From Geothrix terrae (lineage in GTDB: Bacteria > Acidobacteriota > Holophagae > Holophagales > Holophagaceae), in assembly GCF_022808775.1 (NCBI RefSeq), contig NZ_JAKZLA010000001.1:62001-126000 (forward strand): DNA of 64,000 bases. The letters run 5' to 3'. Each line of letters starts with the position of its first letter. Positions within the stretch are counted from its first letter, which is position 1. Of this stretch, positions 14,883 to 23,467 are shown one piece after another. Under the pieces are notes generated by a model. That model worked only from the letters and a program-made list of their open reading frames with translations. It was not told where the DNA came from and did not search any database. Made by a program: the position numbers and the translations under genes.

Positions 14883-16838
14883 TCACGCGGGCAGGGGTTC
14901 GGCGCCGCTGGAAGGCGCGGAATCGCTGGCCTGGCCCAGGTAGGCCTCGATGACTTTGGGATGGCGCTTGACGTCCTCCGGGGCCCCTTCGGCGATGACC
15001 TTGCCGCCGTCCAGCACCGTCACCTGGTCGCAGAGCTCGCTCACCACATCCATGTGGTGCTCGATGAGGATGATGGTGACGCCCCGGGCGTGGACCCGCT
15101 TGATGATCTCGATCTGCTGGAGGACGTCCGGATGGGAGAGTCCCGCCGCGGGCTCGTCGAGGATCAGCAGGTCTGGCTTGCGGGCCAGGGCCCGCGCGAT
15201 CTCCAGGAAGCGTTGGGCGCCATAGGTGAGATCCTTCGCCCGGGTGCGCGCCTGGTCCTTGAGGCCGATGAGGTCCAGCAGGGCGAGGGCGTCCGCCTGC
15301 GCGCGCCGCTCCTGTGCGCGGGCGAAGCCCAGCAGCACGAGGGGGAGGGGCATCTTGTAGACGTTCTTCAGCGCGACCATCACGTTCTCGATGGCCGTGA
15401 GTTCGCTGAAGAGCTGGAGGTTCTGGAAGGTGCGGGCCACGCCGGCCCGGGCCACCCCGGTGAGGCTCCCCTGGGGGAGTGGGGCACCCCGGAGGGTCAC
15501 GCCGCCCGAGGAGGGTGTGTAGAGACCGGAGATCACGTTCACCACGGTGCTCTTGCCGGAGCCGTTCGGCCCGATGAGGCCGTGGATCGTGCTGGCGCGC
15601 ACCTGCATGGACAGCCCGTCGACGGCTTTCACGCCGCCGAAGTGCCGCTTGAGGTCCTCCAGGACGAGCAGGGAGCCGTCGCCCTGGGTGCGCTGCGGAA
15701 GGACCGCCTCCAGGTCCGAAGGCTCCGGCAGGGGGGAGGGGGGCACGCGGAACAGCTTGGCGAGGAAGATGGCCAGGAAGCCCATCAGGCCCTCGGGCAG
15801 GCCCACCACCACGGAGAAGAGCATCAAGGCGAAGATGCCCTTGCGCCAATCTTCGGTGTTCTCCACGAAGAAGCCGCCGATGGCCAGGATGCCCATGGCG
15901 ACCACGGGCGCGAGAGCCTGGAAGGGGCGGGTGGTCTTCTTGAGCAGGCCCCGCAGGCCCGCCGCCAGGGCCAGGGCGAACCCGGCTCCGCTGAAGATGT
16001 GGAAAAGGAGGGCATTGGAGAGCAGGTTCGGCAGCAGGACCACCACCGTGGCCCCCACGAAGGCGCCCCAGAGGCTCTTGCGGCCGCCCAGCACCACGCC
16101 CAGCAGGAGGATGATCATCAGCTCGTAGACGAAGCTCTGGGGCTGGAGGTACTGGAAGTTGAAAGCGTACAGCCCCCCCGCGAGCCCGCCAAGGCCGGAG
16201 CCCAGCGAGAACGCGGCGACCTTGTGGTAGTAGGTGCCCACGCCCATGGCGTCCGTGGCGATGGGGCTGTCACGCAGCGCCTCGAAGGCTCGGCCCCACT
16301 GGGAGGCCAGCAGGTTCCGCATCACCATCCAGACCATGGCCAGCAGGACCAGACACAGCCAGAAGAAGATGGGCGGGGTGAGCGTGAGCCCGAACAGGGG
16401 AGGCCGCGTCAGGCTGAGGCCCTGCGCCCCCCCGGTGAGGCTCTCCAGCTCGTTGAGGGCCGTGGTGCTGAGGGCGGCGAAGCTGAGGGTGGCCAGGGCG
16501 AACTGGGGTCCTTCGAGGCGCAGGGCGGGCAGCGCGAGGAGGCCGCCCAGGGCCAGGCCCACGGCCGTGGCTGCGGCGAGGGCCGGCACCAGGCCGAGGC
16601 CCAGCTTGGTGACGACCAGGCCGGCGGTGTAGGCGCCCAGGCCCAGGAAGGCCACGTGGGCGAGGTTCACCTGGCCCAGGTAGCCGACGGTGACGTCGAG
16701 CCCGATGAGCAGGATGCCGTAGATGGCCAGCAGCGTCAGCAGGCCCAGGGCGTAGGGGTTGACCACCATCAGCGGGATGGTGGCGAGGAAGGCGAAGACG
16801 AGGAGCTCCGCGCCGCGGAGGAAGAGGATGCGCTTCAT
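14883..16838 (-). CDS. Fused LivM permease - LivG ATPase
   Basis: This is one uninterrupted 651-residue frame. Residues 1-300 are a LivM permease (GLDVTVGYLGQVNLAHVAF, RAFEALRDSPIATDAMGV, LLGVVLGGRKSLWGAFVG). Residues of about 310-375 add a further hydrophobic stretch. Residues of about 395-635 are LivG, with Walker A GPNGSGKST, the signature region LTYGAQRFLEIARALA in which the usual SGGQ is replaced, Walker B LLILDEPAAGLSHPD and the H-loop IEHHMDVV. LivM and LivG are separate genes in the classic system, so the fusion fixes a 1:1 ratio. The livH stop lies one base upstream of its start codon. LYGAQ or TYGxQ signatures are common in LivG (family knowledge). Confidence 0.92.
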   Translation of the reverse strand: MKRILFLRGAELLVFAFLATIPLMVVNPYALGLLTLLAIYGILLIGLDVTVGYLGQVNLAHVAFLGLGAYTAGLVVTKLGLGLVPALAAATAVGLALGGLLALPALRLEGPQFALATLSFAALSTTALNELESLTGGAQGLSLTRPPLFGLTLTPPIFFWLCLVLLAMVWMVMRNLLASQWGRAFEALRDSPIATDAMGVGTYYHKVAAFSLGSGLGGLAGGLYAFNFQYLQPQSFVYELMIILLLGVVLGGRKSLWGAFVGATVVVLLPNLLSNALLFHIFSGAGFALALAAGLRGLLKKTTRPFQALAPVVAMGILAIGGFFVENTEDWRKGIFALMLFSVVVGLPEGLMGFLAIFLAKLFRVPPSPLPEPSDLEAVLPQRTQGDGSLLVLEDLKRHFGGVKAVDGLSMQVRASTIHGLIGPNGSGKSTVVNVISGLYTPSSGGVTLRGAPLPQGSLTGVARAGVARTFQNLQLFSELTAIENVMVALKNVYKMPLPLVLLGFARAQERRAQADALALLDLIGLKDQARTRAKDLTYGAQRFLEIARALARKPDLLILDEPAAGLSHPDVLQQIEIIKRVHARGVTIILIEHHMDVVSELCDQVTVLDGGKVIAEGAPEDVKRHPKVIEAYLGQASDSAPSSGAEPLPA

Positions 16839-16839
16839 C

Positions 16840-17718
16840 TCATACCTTCCGGATGACGGCCTTGCCGAAGACGCCGGTGGGACGGACGGCCAGCGCGAGG
16901 ATCAGCAGGGTGAGGCCGGGCGCTTCGCGCCAGCCGCTGCCGAGGTAGAAGCTGGCCAGGCTCTCCAGCGCGCCCAGGGCCATGCCGATGAGCACCACGC
17001 CGAAGCCCGAGTCCAGGCCCGCCACCACGGCCACGGAGAAGGCCTTGAGAATGAGGGCGGAGGCCATGGTGGGGCCGACGGTGGTGATGGGGGAGACGAG
17101 GATGCCCGCCAGGGCCGCGACGGCGCCCGAAAGTGCGTAGGAGAGCATCACCGTCCGCGTGGCGCTGATACCCATGAGCTCGGCGGCGTCCCGGTCGGCG
17201 GAGACGGCCTCGAAGGCCTTGCCCAGCAGGGTGCGGCGCTTGAACAGCTCGATGAGGCCCATGATGGCGAGGACACCCACGGCCACGGAGAGCTCCAACC
17301 GCGTGACATCCACTCCGAATACATGGATGGGATCGGCGGAGATGGGGGTGGGGAAGGGGCGGTCGTCGCGCCCCCAGATGTTCTCGGCGGCGGAGAAGAA
17401 GAAGAGGCCCAGGATGATCGAGAGCAGGATCCAGCCCTCGCTCTTCTGCTCGAGGGCCAGCCGGACACCGGCCCGCTCCACGACCAGGCCCAGCAAGGCG
17501 CCGAAGAGCAGGCCCCCCGGCACCATCAGCCAGTAGGGCAGGCCCAGGTTGGTGAGGGTGAGGCTGAAGAAGGCGGACACCATCACCAGCTCGCCCTGGC
17601 CGAAGTTGATGCTCTTGCTGGTGGCGTAGGTGAGCTGGAAGCCGTAGGCGATGAGGGCGTAGACGAGGCCCATGAGGGCGCCGCTGACGGCCATCTGTCC
17701 AATGATCGAAGGGTTCAT
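16840..17718 (-). CDS. livH: Branched-chain amino acid ABC transporter permease LivH
   Basis: This 292-residue inner-membrane permease has eight or so hydrophobic segments. Family phrases include GLVYALIAYGFQLTYATSKSI, NFGQGELVMVSAFFS, the EAA-like SADRDAAELMGISATRT and SALILKAFSVAVVAGLDS. It pairs with the LivM half of the fusion to form the membrane channel. A stable UUCG hairpin separates it from livK upstream, which usually lets the binding protein be made in excess. Confidence 0.92.
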   Translation of the reverse strand: MNPSIIGQMAVSGALMGLVYALIAYGFQLTYATSKSINFGQGELVMVSAFFSLTLTNLGLPYWLMVPGGLLFGALLGLVVERAGVRLALEQKSEGWILLSIILGLFFFSAAENIWGRDDRPFPTPISADPIHVFGVDVTRLELSVAVGVLAIMGLIELFKRRTLLGKAFEAVSADRDAAELMGISATRTVMLSYALSGAVAALAGILVSPITTVGPTMASALILKAFSVAVVAGLDSGFGVVLIGMALGALESLASFYLGSGWREAPGLTLLILALAVRPTGVFGKAVIRKV

Positions 17719-17748
17719 GTCGGGGCCCTCGGTGCGGGGCGGAAAAGG

Positions 17749-17768
17749 CGGGGGGCCGAAGCCCCCCG
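17749..17768 (-). promoter_or_regulatory. UUCG-capped hairpin between livK and livH
   Basis: On the minus strand eight perfect base pairs (CGGGGGGC / GCCCCCCG) close a C-UUCG-G tetraloop, an exceptionally stable RNA hairpin. It lies after the livK stop, followed by only a short T run. It could protect the livK message from 3' decay or partially terminate, giving more LivK than permease. This is inferred from position. Confidence 0.6.
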
Positions 17769-17790
17769 GGATGTGGCGGTGGTGGATTGG

Positions 17791-19065
17791 CTACTTGGTC
17801 TTGCCCTTGGCCTTGGCGGCCGGCTTGGCGGCGGGCTTCGCCGGGGTGCCGGCGGCCTCCTTGATGAGGCGGGCCTTGTCCGAGGCATTGCCGAAGACCA
17901 CGCGGCCGTCCTGCACCATGCCCATCACGACCTGCTCGCGGCGGAAGGCTTCGTGGGTGGTCACGTCTGCGGGATTCCACTTGGTGTAGGGGTGGTTCCA
18001 GGTGGCGATGACGCCCTTCACGGGCTCTTTCAGGTCCTCCAGGGCCTCCTTGATCTTGTGGGTGTCCGTGGTGCCAGCCTGCTTCACGGCGGCGGCGAAG
18101 ATGTAGACCGCGTCGTAGCCCTGGGCGGCGGCCACGGCGGAGGGGATGCGGTCCACCTTGTAGGCCTTGTGGTAGCCGTCGATGAAGGCCTTCGCCTTGG
18201 GCGTGATGGGCTCCTCGATGAAGGTCTGGGGCATCAGGGTGCCGTTGCCGTTCTTGCCGGCGTTGTCGATGTAGTTGGACATGGAGAGCGTCCAGCCGCC
18301 GATCAGCGGCGCCTTCAAGCCGATCTTGGCCATGCCGTTGGACACGGCGGCCAGCTCGGGGCCGATGGCCCAGATCAGGACGGCCTGGGCGCCGGCGGCC
18401 TTGGCGCGGAGCAGCTGGGCGGTCATGTCCTTGTCGCCGATGTTGAACTTCTCCTGGGCCACCACCTGGAGCTTGTTCCCCTGGAGCTTGATCTGGTTCA
18501 GCATGTCGTCGCGGCCGGACACGCCGTAGTTGGTGGAATCGAAGATCACGGCCACCTTGGTGAACTTGCGGTTGATGGCCTCCTCGACCACCATGGCGGC
18601 CTGGATGCCGTCGTGGGCGGCGAAGCGGAAGATGGAGAGGTCCTTCACGCCGGCCTTGCTCCACTGGGTCATGGAGGCGGAGCCCGCGGCGGGGCAGATG
18701 ATCTTGGTGACTCCCTTCTCCTGGAGGTGCTTGTCGCCGGCCATGCAGACGCCGGTGTTCACGGTGCCGATGACGCCGGAGAGGTCGCCCATGGCGGCCA
18801 GCTCCTGGGCGATGAGGGCGCCGCGCTCGTTCTTGGCCTCGTCATCGCGTTCGATGATCTCGATCTTCATCTTCCTGCCGCCGACCTGGATGCCGCCGGT
18901 GGCGTTGATCTCCGCGATGGCCAGCTTGGCGCCGTCCCGCGTGGAGGTGCCCATGGGGGCGGAGCCGCCGGTGAAGGGGCCCGTGATGGCGAGCTTGACG
19001 GTGTCCCCGGCGTGGAGGCCGAAGGCTGCCAAGAGAAGGGATCCATAGAGGGTCTGCCTGAGCAT
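17791..19065 (-). CDS. livK: Periplasmic branched-chain amino acid-binding protein LivK
   Basis: This 424-residue protein has an N-terminal signal peptide (MLRQTLYGSLLLAAFGLHAG) and a type I periplasmic-binding fold: VKLAITGPFTGGSAPMG, IIERDDEAKNERGA, VIFDSTNYGVSG and GYDAVYIFAAAV. It captures substrate for the Liv permease. The last 25 residues form an Ala/Lys/Pro-rich basic tail ([19 protein letters not shown]) that binding proteins normally lack. The binding pocket cannot be read in enough detail to name the substrate, and aromatic or amide ligands are also bound by this family. It is the first gene of the operon. Confidence 0.9.
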   Translation of the reverse strand: MLRQTLYGSLLLAAFGLHAGDTVKLAITGPFTGGSAPMGTSTRDGAKLAIAEINATGGIQVGGRKMKIEIIERDDEAKNERGALIAQELAAMGDLSGVIGTVNTGVCMAGDKHLQEKGVTKIICPAAGSASMTQWSKAGVKDLSIFRFAAHDGIQAAMVVEEAINRKFTKVAVIFDSTNYGVSGRDDMLNQIKLQGNKLQVVAQEKFNIGDKDMTAQLLRAKAAGAQAVLIWAIGPELAAVSNGMAKIGLKAPLIGGWTLSMSNYIDNAGKNGNGTLMPQTFIEEPITPKAKAFIDGYHKAYKVDRIPSAVAAAQGYDAVYIFAAAVKQAGTTDTHKIKEALEDLKEPVKGVIATWNHPYTKWNPADVTTHEAFRREQVVMGMVQDGRVVFGNASDKARLIKEAAGTPAKPAAKPAAKAKGKTK

Positions 19066-19412
19066 GGGGGTCTCCTAGGAAGCAGGTTGTGGGGAATTGG
19101 GACGGATTATGGCAGGTTGCGCCGGGGGGTGGGGTCCCAGACGGCCTGCGGTGGCGCCTTGATTTCCGCAGGGCCGGGAGGCCGGTCGCGCAGGGTTGGC
19201 GCGCGGGGCTGGAAGGGGTGATCTGCCACCCATGTTCGTACGGTCCCCAGGACGGGAAGGGCGGAAAATCGGTCCACCGGTTCCAGGAGGTTCCCGTCCG
19301 GTTGGAAACCGGTCCGGAGCGGTCGGAACGGCATGCCGAACGCGATCCGCGGGCGGCTCTGGGGCGGCGGGAACCCGGTATCGTAGGGGACACCCACAGG
19401 AAAGGGGGGACC
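19066..19412. other. Divergent intergenic region between livK and the LytS-type kinase
   Basis: This 347-base, GC-rich interval must hold promoters for both divergent units. I see no convincing -35/-10 pair. A cluster of CCGGTTCCAGG / GTTGGAAACCGG / GTCCGGTTGG related words at about 19278-19320 could be an operator or a small hairpin. Confidence 0.45.
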
Positions 19413-21095
19413 GTGAAGCTGCTGTTTTCCCTCATCCAGGTGGCGTCTTTTTTCTTGTTCGTGGCTTACGCCTACTGCAACTCACCCATGTTCCGGATGC
19501 GCCGCCTGGAAACCGCCTCGCGCCGGGACCTGGCCGTCATGTACCTCTTCTTCTCGGTGATCTCCATCGGGGGAACTTACCTCGGCCTCCCGGTGCATGG
19601 GGCCCTGGCCAATACCCGCGCCATCGGGCCCGTCCTGGCCGGGCTCGTGGGGGGGCCGTACCTGGGGCTGGCGGTGGGGCTCACGGGGGGCCTGCACCGG
19701 TACTTCTACGGGGGGTTCACGGCCCTCGCCTGCGGGGTGTCCACCACGGTGGAGGGCCTGGTGGGTGGGATCGTCCACACCTACCTGGCGCGGCGGTACG
19801 GGGCGGAACGCCCCCTCAGCCCCCTGACGGCCCTGGTCACGATGATGGTGGCGGAATCCCTGCAGATGATCATCATCCTGCTGGTGGCCCGGCCCTTCCC
19901 GGACGCCCTCCAGCTCGTGGAGGCCATCGCCTTCCCCATGATCGCCGCCAATTCGCTGGGGGCCGCGATCTTCATGAGCATCCTCCGGGACCGCCGCGAT
20001 CTCTACGACCAGGTGGGGGCCGCCTCGACGGCCCGGGCCCTGCGCATCGCGGGGCGGACCCTGGGGCCGCTGGCCAAGGGGTTCACGCCCGACGTGGCCC
20101 CGGAGCTCGCGAAGATCATCCTGGAGGAGACGGGGGTCGGAGCCGTGGCCATCACGGACACCCAGACCGTGCTCGCCTTCGTCGGCCTCGGATCTGATCA
20201 CCACAAGCCGGGCATGACCCTCGCGCCCGAGTGCCACCGTGCCATCCTCCAGCGGGATGTCCAGTTCATGGACGGCGCGCACGAGGCTTATCACTGCGGA
20301 TATTCGGACCAGTGCCCCCTGGGCTCGGTGCTGGTGATCCCGCTGCAGGTGGACGGCGAGGTGATCGGGACCATCAAGCTCTTCGAGCCCGCCAGCAAGC
20401 GCTTCCTGAGCATCAACCGCACCCTGGGCGAAGGGCTCGCGCAGCTCCTGGCCACGCAGCTGCTCCGGGCGCGCTACGAGGAGCAGAAGAACCTGCTGGT
20501 GCTGGCGGAGCTGAAGCTCGCCCACGCCCAGATCAATCCCCACTTCCTGTTCAACTCGCTGACCACCATCCAGGCCATCATGCGGCGCGACGCGAACCGG
20601 GCCCGGGAGCTGCTGAACCACCTCTCCACCTTCTTCCGCATGAACCTCAAGCGCAGCCCCGAGTTCTCCACCCTGGAGGAGGAGCTCACCCACGTGAACG
20701 CCTACCTGGAGATCGAGAAGGCCCGCTTCCAGGAGCGGCTGACCGTGGCGATCGACGTGGATCCCACCCTGCTCCAGGTGAAGCTGCCCACCTTCACCCT
20801 CCAGCCCCTCCTGGAGAACGCCATCAAGCACGGCATCGCCGACAAGCTGGAGCCCGGTGCGGCGCGCATCCATGCCTTCTGGGAGGATGGCGCCGCCCGG
20901 ATCGACGTGGAGGACGACGCGGGCACCTATTTCGAGCGCAAGGAGCGCGGGAAGGATGGGCTCGGGCTCGGGATCGTGGAGAAGCGCATCCGGAACCTCC
21001 TGAAGGGGGGATCCGGCCTGACCGTGACCTGCGACCCTCACGTGCGGACCTGCGTGTCGATCCGCATCCCCGCGGAGGAGGCCCGGGCATCATGA
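19413..21095 (+). CDS. LytS-type sensor histidine kinase
   Basis: The start is the GTG at 19413, preceded by GGGGGGA, giving 560 residues. Residues 1-180 form a 5TM-5TMR_LYT membrane sensor (GTYLGLPVHGALANTRAIGP, VGLTGGLHRYFYGGFTA). A GAF domain covers about 215-345 (GVGAVAITDTQTVLAFVG, the Cys-bearing YHCGYSDQCPLGSVLVIPL). A His_kinase domain follows with INPHFLFNSLTTIQAI, then a HATPase with LLENAIKHGI and GLGLGIVEKRI. The CGYSDQC pair in the GAF domain could bind a metal or sense redox. Related kinases (BtsS/YpdA) sense pyruvate, and LytS of Firmicutes responds to membrane state. It overlaps its response-regulator gene by four bases. Confidence 0.92.
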   Translation: MKLLFSLIQVASFFLFVAYAYCNSPMFRMRRLETASRRDLAVMYLFFSVISIGGTYLGLPVHGALANTRAIGPVLAGLVGGPYLGLAVGLTGGLHRYFYGGFTALACGVSTTVEGLVGGIVHTYLARRYGAERPLSPLTALVTMMVAESLQMIIILLVARPFPDALQLVEAIAFPMIAANSLGAAIFMSILRDRRDLYDQVGAASTARALRIAGRTLGPLAKGFTPDVAPELAKIILEETGVGAVAITDTQTVLAFVGLGSDHHKPGMTLAPECHRAILQRDVQFMDGAHEAYHCGYSDQCPLGSVLVIPLQVDGEVIGTIKLFEPASKRFLSINRTLGEGLAQLLATQLLRARYEEQKNLLVLAELKLAHAQINPHFLFNSLTTIQAIMRRDANRARELLNHLSTFFRMNLKRSPEFSTLEEELTHVNAYLEIEKARFQERLTVAIDVDPTLLQVKLPTFTLQPLLENAIKHGIADKLEPGAARIHAFWEDGAARIDVEDDAGTYFERKERGKDGLGLGIVEKRIRNLLKGGSGLTVTCDPHVRTCVSIRIPAEEARAS

Positions 21096-21805
21096 TGCGG
21101 ACCTTGATCGTCGATGACGAGATGCACGTGCGGGAGGAGCTGGAGACGCTGCTCTCCGAGACCGGGGAATACCTGGTGCTGGGGACCTGCTCCAACGCGA
21201 TCCAGGCCCTGCGCGCGGTGAAGGCCATGCGGCCCGAGGTGATGTTCCTGGACATCCACATGCCCAAGGTGGACGGCTTCCAGTTCCTGGGGATGCTCGA
21301 TCCGGAGGTGATGCCCCTGGTGGTGTTCGTGACGGCCTATGACGAGTACGCCCTCAAGGCCTTCGAGGAGAGCGCCCTCGACTACCTGCTCAAGCCCGTC
21401 CAGGCGGACCGGCTCGCCCGCACCACCGAGAAGCTGAAGCGGTTCCTCCGGGAGGGGGGCCGGCCGGCCTACGACAGCCCTTCCATCGAGCGGATCCCCT
21501 GTATTTCGGGACACGGCATCAAGCTCGTCGACGTGGCGGAGATCGAGTTCGTGCGCTCCAGCGGAAGCGGCGTCCACCTGGTGACCGAGAAGGGCGAGTT
21601 CCTCACGGAACTCACCCTGGCGGTCCTGGAGGCCAAGGTGCCCTCCCTGGCCCGGTGCCACAAGCAGGTGCTGGTGAACCTCCGCCAGATCGATGAGATC
21701 CTCCGCCAGGACGCTTCGTCCCTCATCCGGACCCGGTCAGGGAAGCTCGTGCCCGTCAGCCGCCGCTTCCTGCCCCAGCTCAAGGAGCGGCTGCTGATCC
21801 GCTGA
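21092..21805 (+). CDS. LytTR-family response regulator
   Basis: This 237-residue protein starts at the ATGA overlap with the kinase; a second ATG follows at once. The receiver at 1-120 has TLIVDDEMHVREEL, phospho-Asp in VMFLDIHMPKVDG, the T-A pair VVFVTAYDEYALKAFE and Lys in YLLKPVQ. The DNA-binding LytTR domain at about 135-235 has ISGHGIKLVDVAEIEFVRS and LARCHKQVLVNLRQI. It is the partner of the LytS-type kinase. Likely targets include carbon-source transport or autolysis genes by analogy with YpdB/BtsR and LytR. The last 69 bases lie opposite the end of lpxK, so the two genes overlap tail to tail. Confidence 0.92.
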   Translation: MMRTLIVDDEMHVREELETLLSETGEYLVLGTCSNAIQALRAVKAMRPEVMFLDIHMPKVDGFQFLGMLDPEVMPLVVFVTAYDEYALKAFEESALDYLLKPVQADRLARTTEKLKRFLREGGRPAYDSPSIERIPCISGHGIKLVDVAEIEFVRSSGSGVHLVTEKGEFLTELTLAVLEAKVPSLARCHKQVLVNLRQIDEILRQDASSLIRTRSGKLVPVSRRFLPQLKERLLIR

Positions 21806-22843
21806 GGTCGATGGGGCGGCCAGGCCGGCCAGGACCCAGGCCAACAGGGGCTCCCCGCCAGCCACGTGCTGCTCCGCCACGTACAGGGGAAGCTCCAGCG
21901 CGGAGCGATGCCCCGGGCCCAGCTTGACCGCGTCCTTCTCCGTGCAGACGAGCCAGGCCGCGCCGGCTTCCCGCGCCTTGGCCTGGAGCCAGGCCAGTCC
22001 GCTGGGTGAGGGGCCCTGGTGGTCCGGATAGCTGTGGGTTCCGGCCCAGGGCTGGCCGGCCACCAGCAGGTCGGCGTAGAAGGCTTCCGGGTGGCCGAGG
22101 CCGCACCAGGCGAATGCGGGCCCGAGACCCGGAAGGGGAAGGGGGCTGTGGTCGTCCGTGCCCCACCGGCGCAGCGCCCCCAGGGTGAAATCCACCCAGA
22201 AGAGGGGACCGCCGCTGCCGTGGTGGGCCCACCAGGCCTCGACCATCGCGCGATCCTTCACCCGGGCGGCCCTCGTGATCACCAGCGCATGGGCCCGGCG
22301 GGCGCTGTCCACGGGTTCCCGCAGATCGCCCAGGGGCAGCATCCGCCCGTTTCCCCAGAGCCTCACGCCATCGAGCACCAGCACGTCCAGGTCCCGGTGG
22401 AGGGCGCGGTGCTGGAAGCCGTCGTCCAGCAGCAGGCAGCGCAGGCCCGGGCGCTGGGCCAGGGCCCGGAGGGCGGCCGCATGCCGCTTCCGCCCCACCA
22501 CCATCCGTTCAGGGCCCAGGCGCCGGGCCATGAGCAGGGGCTCGTCTCCGGTCTGACGGGGGTTGGAATCCGCCTCCACGCTCATGGGGTCGATGTCCCG
22601 CCGCCCACCATAGCCCCGGGACAGCACGGCGTTGGTCCACCCGGCGGCCTCCAGACCTTCGGCCAGGAACAGGGTGAGGGGTGTCTTCCCGGTCCCCCCG
22701 GCGCTGAGGTTGCCGATGGACACCACCGGGACGGGGACGCGGGAGATCCGCTCGGGATGGGCGTCGAAGCTGCGGTTCCGGGCGCGCACGACGATCCCGT
22801 ACAAGGGGGACAGCGGGGCGGCCAGATGACGCAGAATGGACAT
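21737..22843 (-). CDS. lpxK: Tetraacyldisaccharide 4'-kinase LpxK
   Basis: This protein of about 368 residues has the LpxK start PVPVVSIGNLSAGGTGKTP, in which GGTGKT is the P-loop, followed by SRGYGG, GDEPLLMARR, VVVGRKRHAAA, LLLDDGFQHRAL and the catalytic DxD-like LVLDGVRLWGNGRMLPLG. LpxK phosphorylates lipid A disaccharide at the inner membrane using ATP, so the organism makes lipid A and is a diderm. The final 69 bases overlap the antisense end of the LytTR regulator gene. The C-terminus (LLELGQEAAADGHELP) is encoded entirely in this overlap and may be an extension. Confidence 0.93.
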   Translation of the reverse strand: MSILRHLAAPLSPLYGIVVRARNRSFDAHPERISRVPVPVVSIGNLSAGGTGKTPLTLFLAEGLEAAGWTNAVLSRGYGGRRDIDPMSVEADSNPRQTGDEPLLMARRLGPERMVVGRKRHAAALRALAQRPGLRCLLLDDGFQHRALHRDLDVLVLDGVRLWGNGRMLPLGDLREPVDSARRAHALVITRAARVKDRAMVEAWWAHHGSGGPLFWVDFTLGALRRWGTDDHSPLPLPGLGPAFAWCGLGHPEAFYADLLVAGQPWAGTHSYPDHQGPSPSGLAWLQAKAREAGAAWLVCTEKDAVKLGPGHRSALELPLYVAEQHVAGGEPLLAWVLAGLAAPSTSADQQPLLELGQEAAADGHELP

Positions 22844-22906
22844 GGATCAGAGTGTCCAACAAAACCCCCACGGGGTCACGCAAGGGACCAGGGTAGCGGA
22901 GGAGAG

Positions 22907-23443
22907 ATGAGCGAGGGGATCCTGCTGGAGCCGGTGACGCGAGGCACGCTGCTGCCTGAATCCGCGCGGGTGGAGCGCCTCCGGACGGCCGTTCCGCAGA
23001 TCCTGGCGGCCCTGGAGGGCGAGACGGACGAGGTGGCCGTCCAGGCGACCCTGGCCTGCCTCCTCTGGGAGACGCTGCCCCAGGCCAACTGGTGCGGGTT
23101 CTACCGCCGCGTGGCCGACCGGATGCTGGCGGTCGGTCCCTATCAGGGCGGCATGGGTTGCCTCCGCATCTCGTTTGAACGGGGTGTGTGCGGGGCCTGC
23201 GCGCGGACGGGCGCCACCCAGCTCGTGCCCGACGTCCATGCCTTTCCCGGCCACATCGCCTGCGATGACGCGACCCGCTCAGAGCTCGTGATACCCATCA
23301 CGGTCAGCGGCCGCCTCCGGGCCGTTCTTGACCTGGATTCACCCCACACCGGGGGTTTTTCGGCGGCCGAGGCCCGGATCCTCGAAGACCTGATGGCCCG
23401 GGTCTTCTCGGAGGCGGTTCACCCATCGCCTGGCATGGGTTAA
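22907..23443 (+). CDS. msrC: Free methionine-(R)-sulfoxide reductase (GAF family)
   Basis: This 178-residue protein has GGAGG five bases before its ATG. It is a single GAF domain with the fRMsr signature: ANWCGFYR, GPYQGGMGCLRI, GVCGACARTGATQLV, HIACDDATRSELVIPI. The conserved redox Cys residues in GMGC, GVCGAC and HIACD are all present. It reduces free methionine-R-sulfoxide in the cytoplasm using thioredoxin. It is divergent from lpxK and followed by a cNMP/FHA gene; no functional link is apparent. GAF-only signalling proteins are the alternative, but the Cys set argues against them. Confidence 0.88.
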   Translation: MSEGILLEPVTRGTLLPESARVERLRTAVPQILAALEGETDEVAVQATLACLLWETLPQANWCGFYRRVADRMLAVGPYQGGMGCLRISFERGVCGACARTGATQLVPDVHAFPGHIACDDATRSELVIPITVSGRLRAVLDLDSPHTGGFSAAEARILEDLMARVFSEAVHPSPGMG

Positions 23444-23467
23444 CCTAAGGCACTCCCCGGGATCTGC

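Noticed and set aside
14961-16856. 631-codon frame antisense to the livM-livG fusion
   Set aside because: The opposite strand encodes an unmistakable ABC transporter; this frame has no recognisable domain.
16759-19221. 820-codon frame antisense to livH and livK
   Set aside because: Its composition (Gly, Asp, His-rich) is typical of antisense shadows in GC-rich DNA, and it crosses two real genes and a hairpin.
19066-19412. Riboswitch or attenuator before the liv operon
   Set aside because: No conserved riboswitch core was recognised; repeated CCGG words are too short to support a call.
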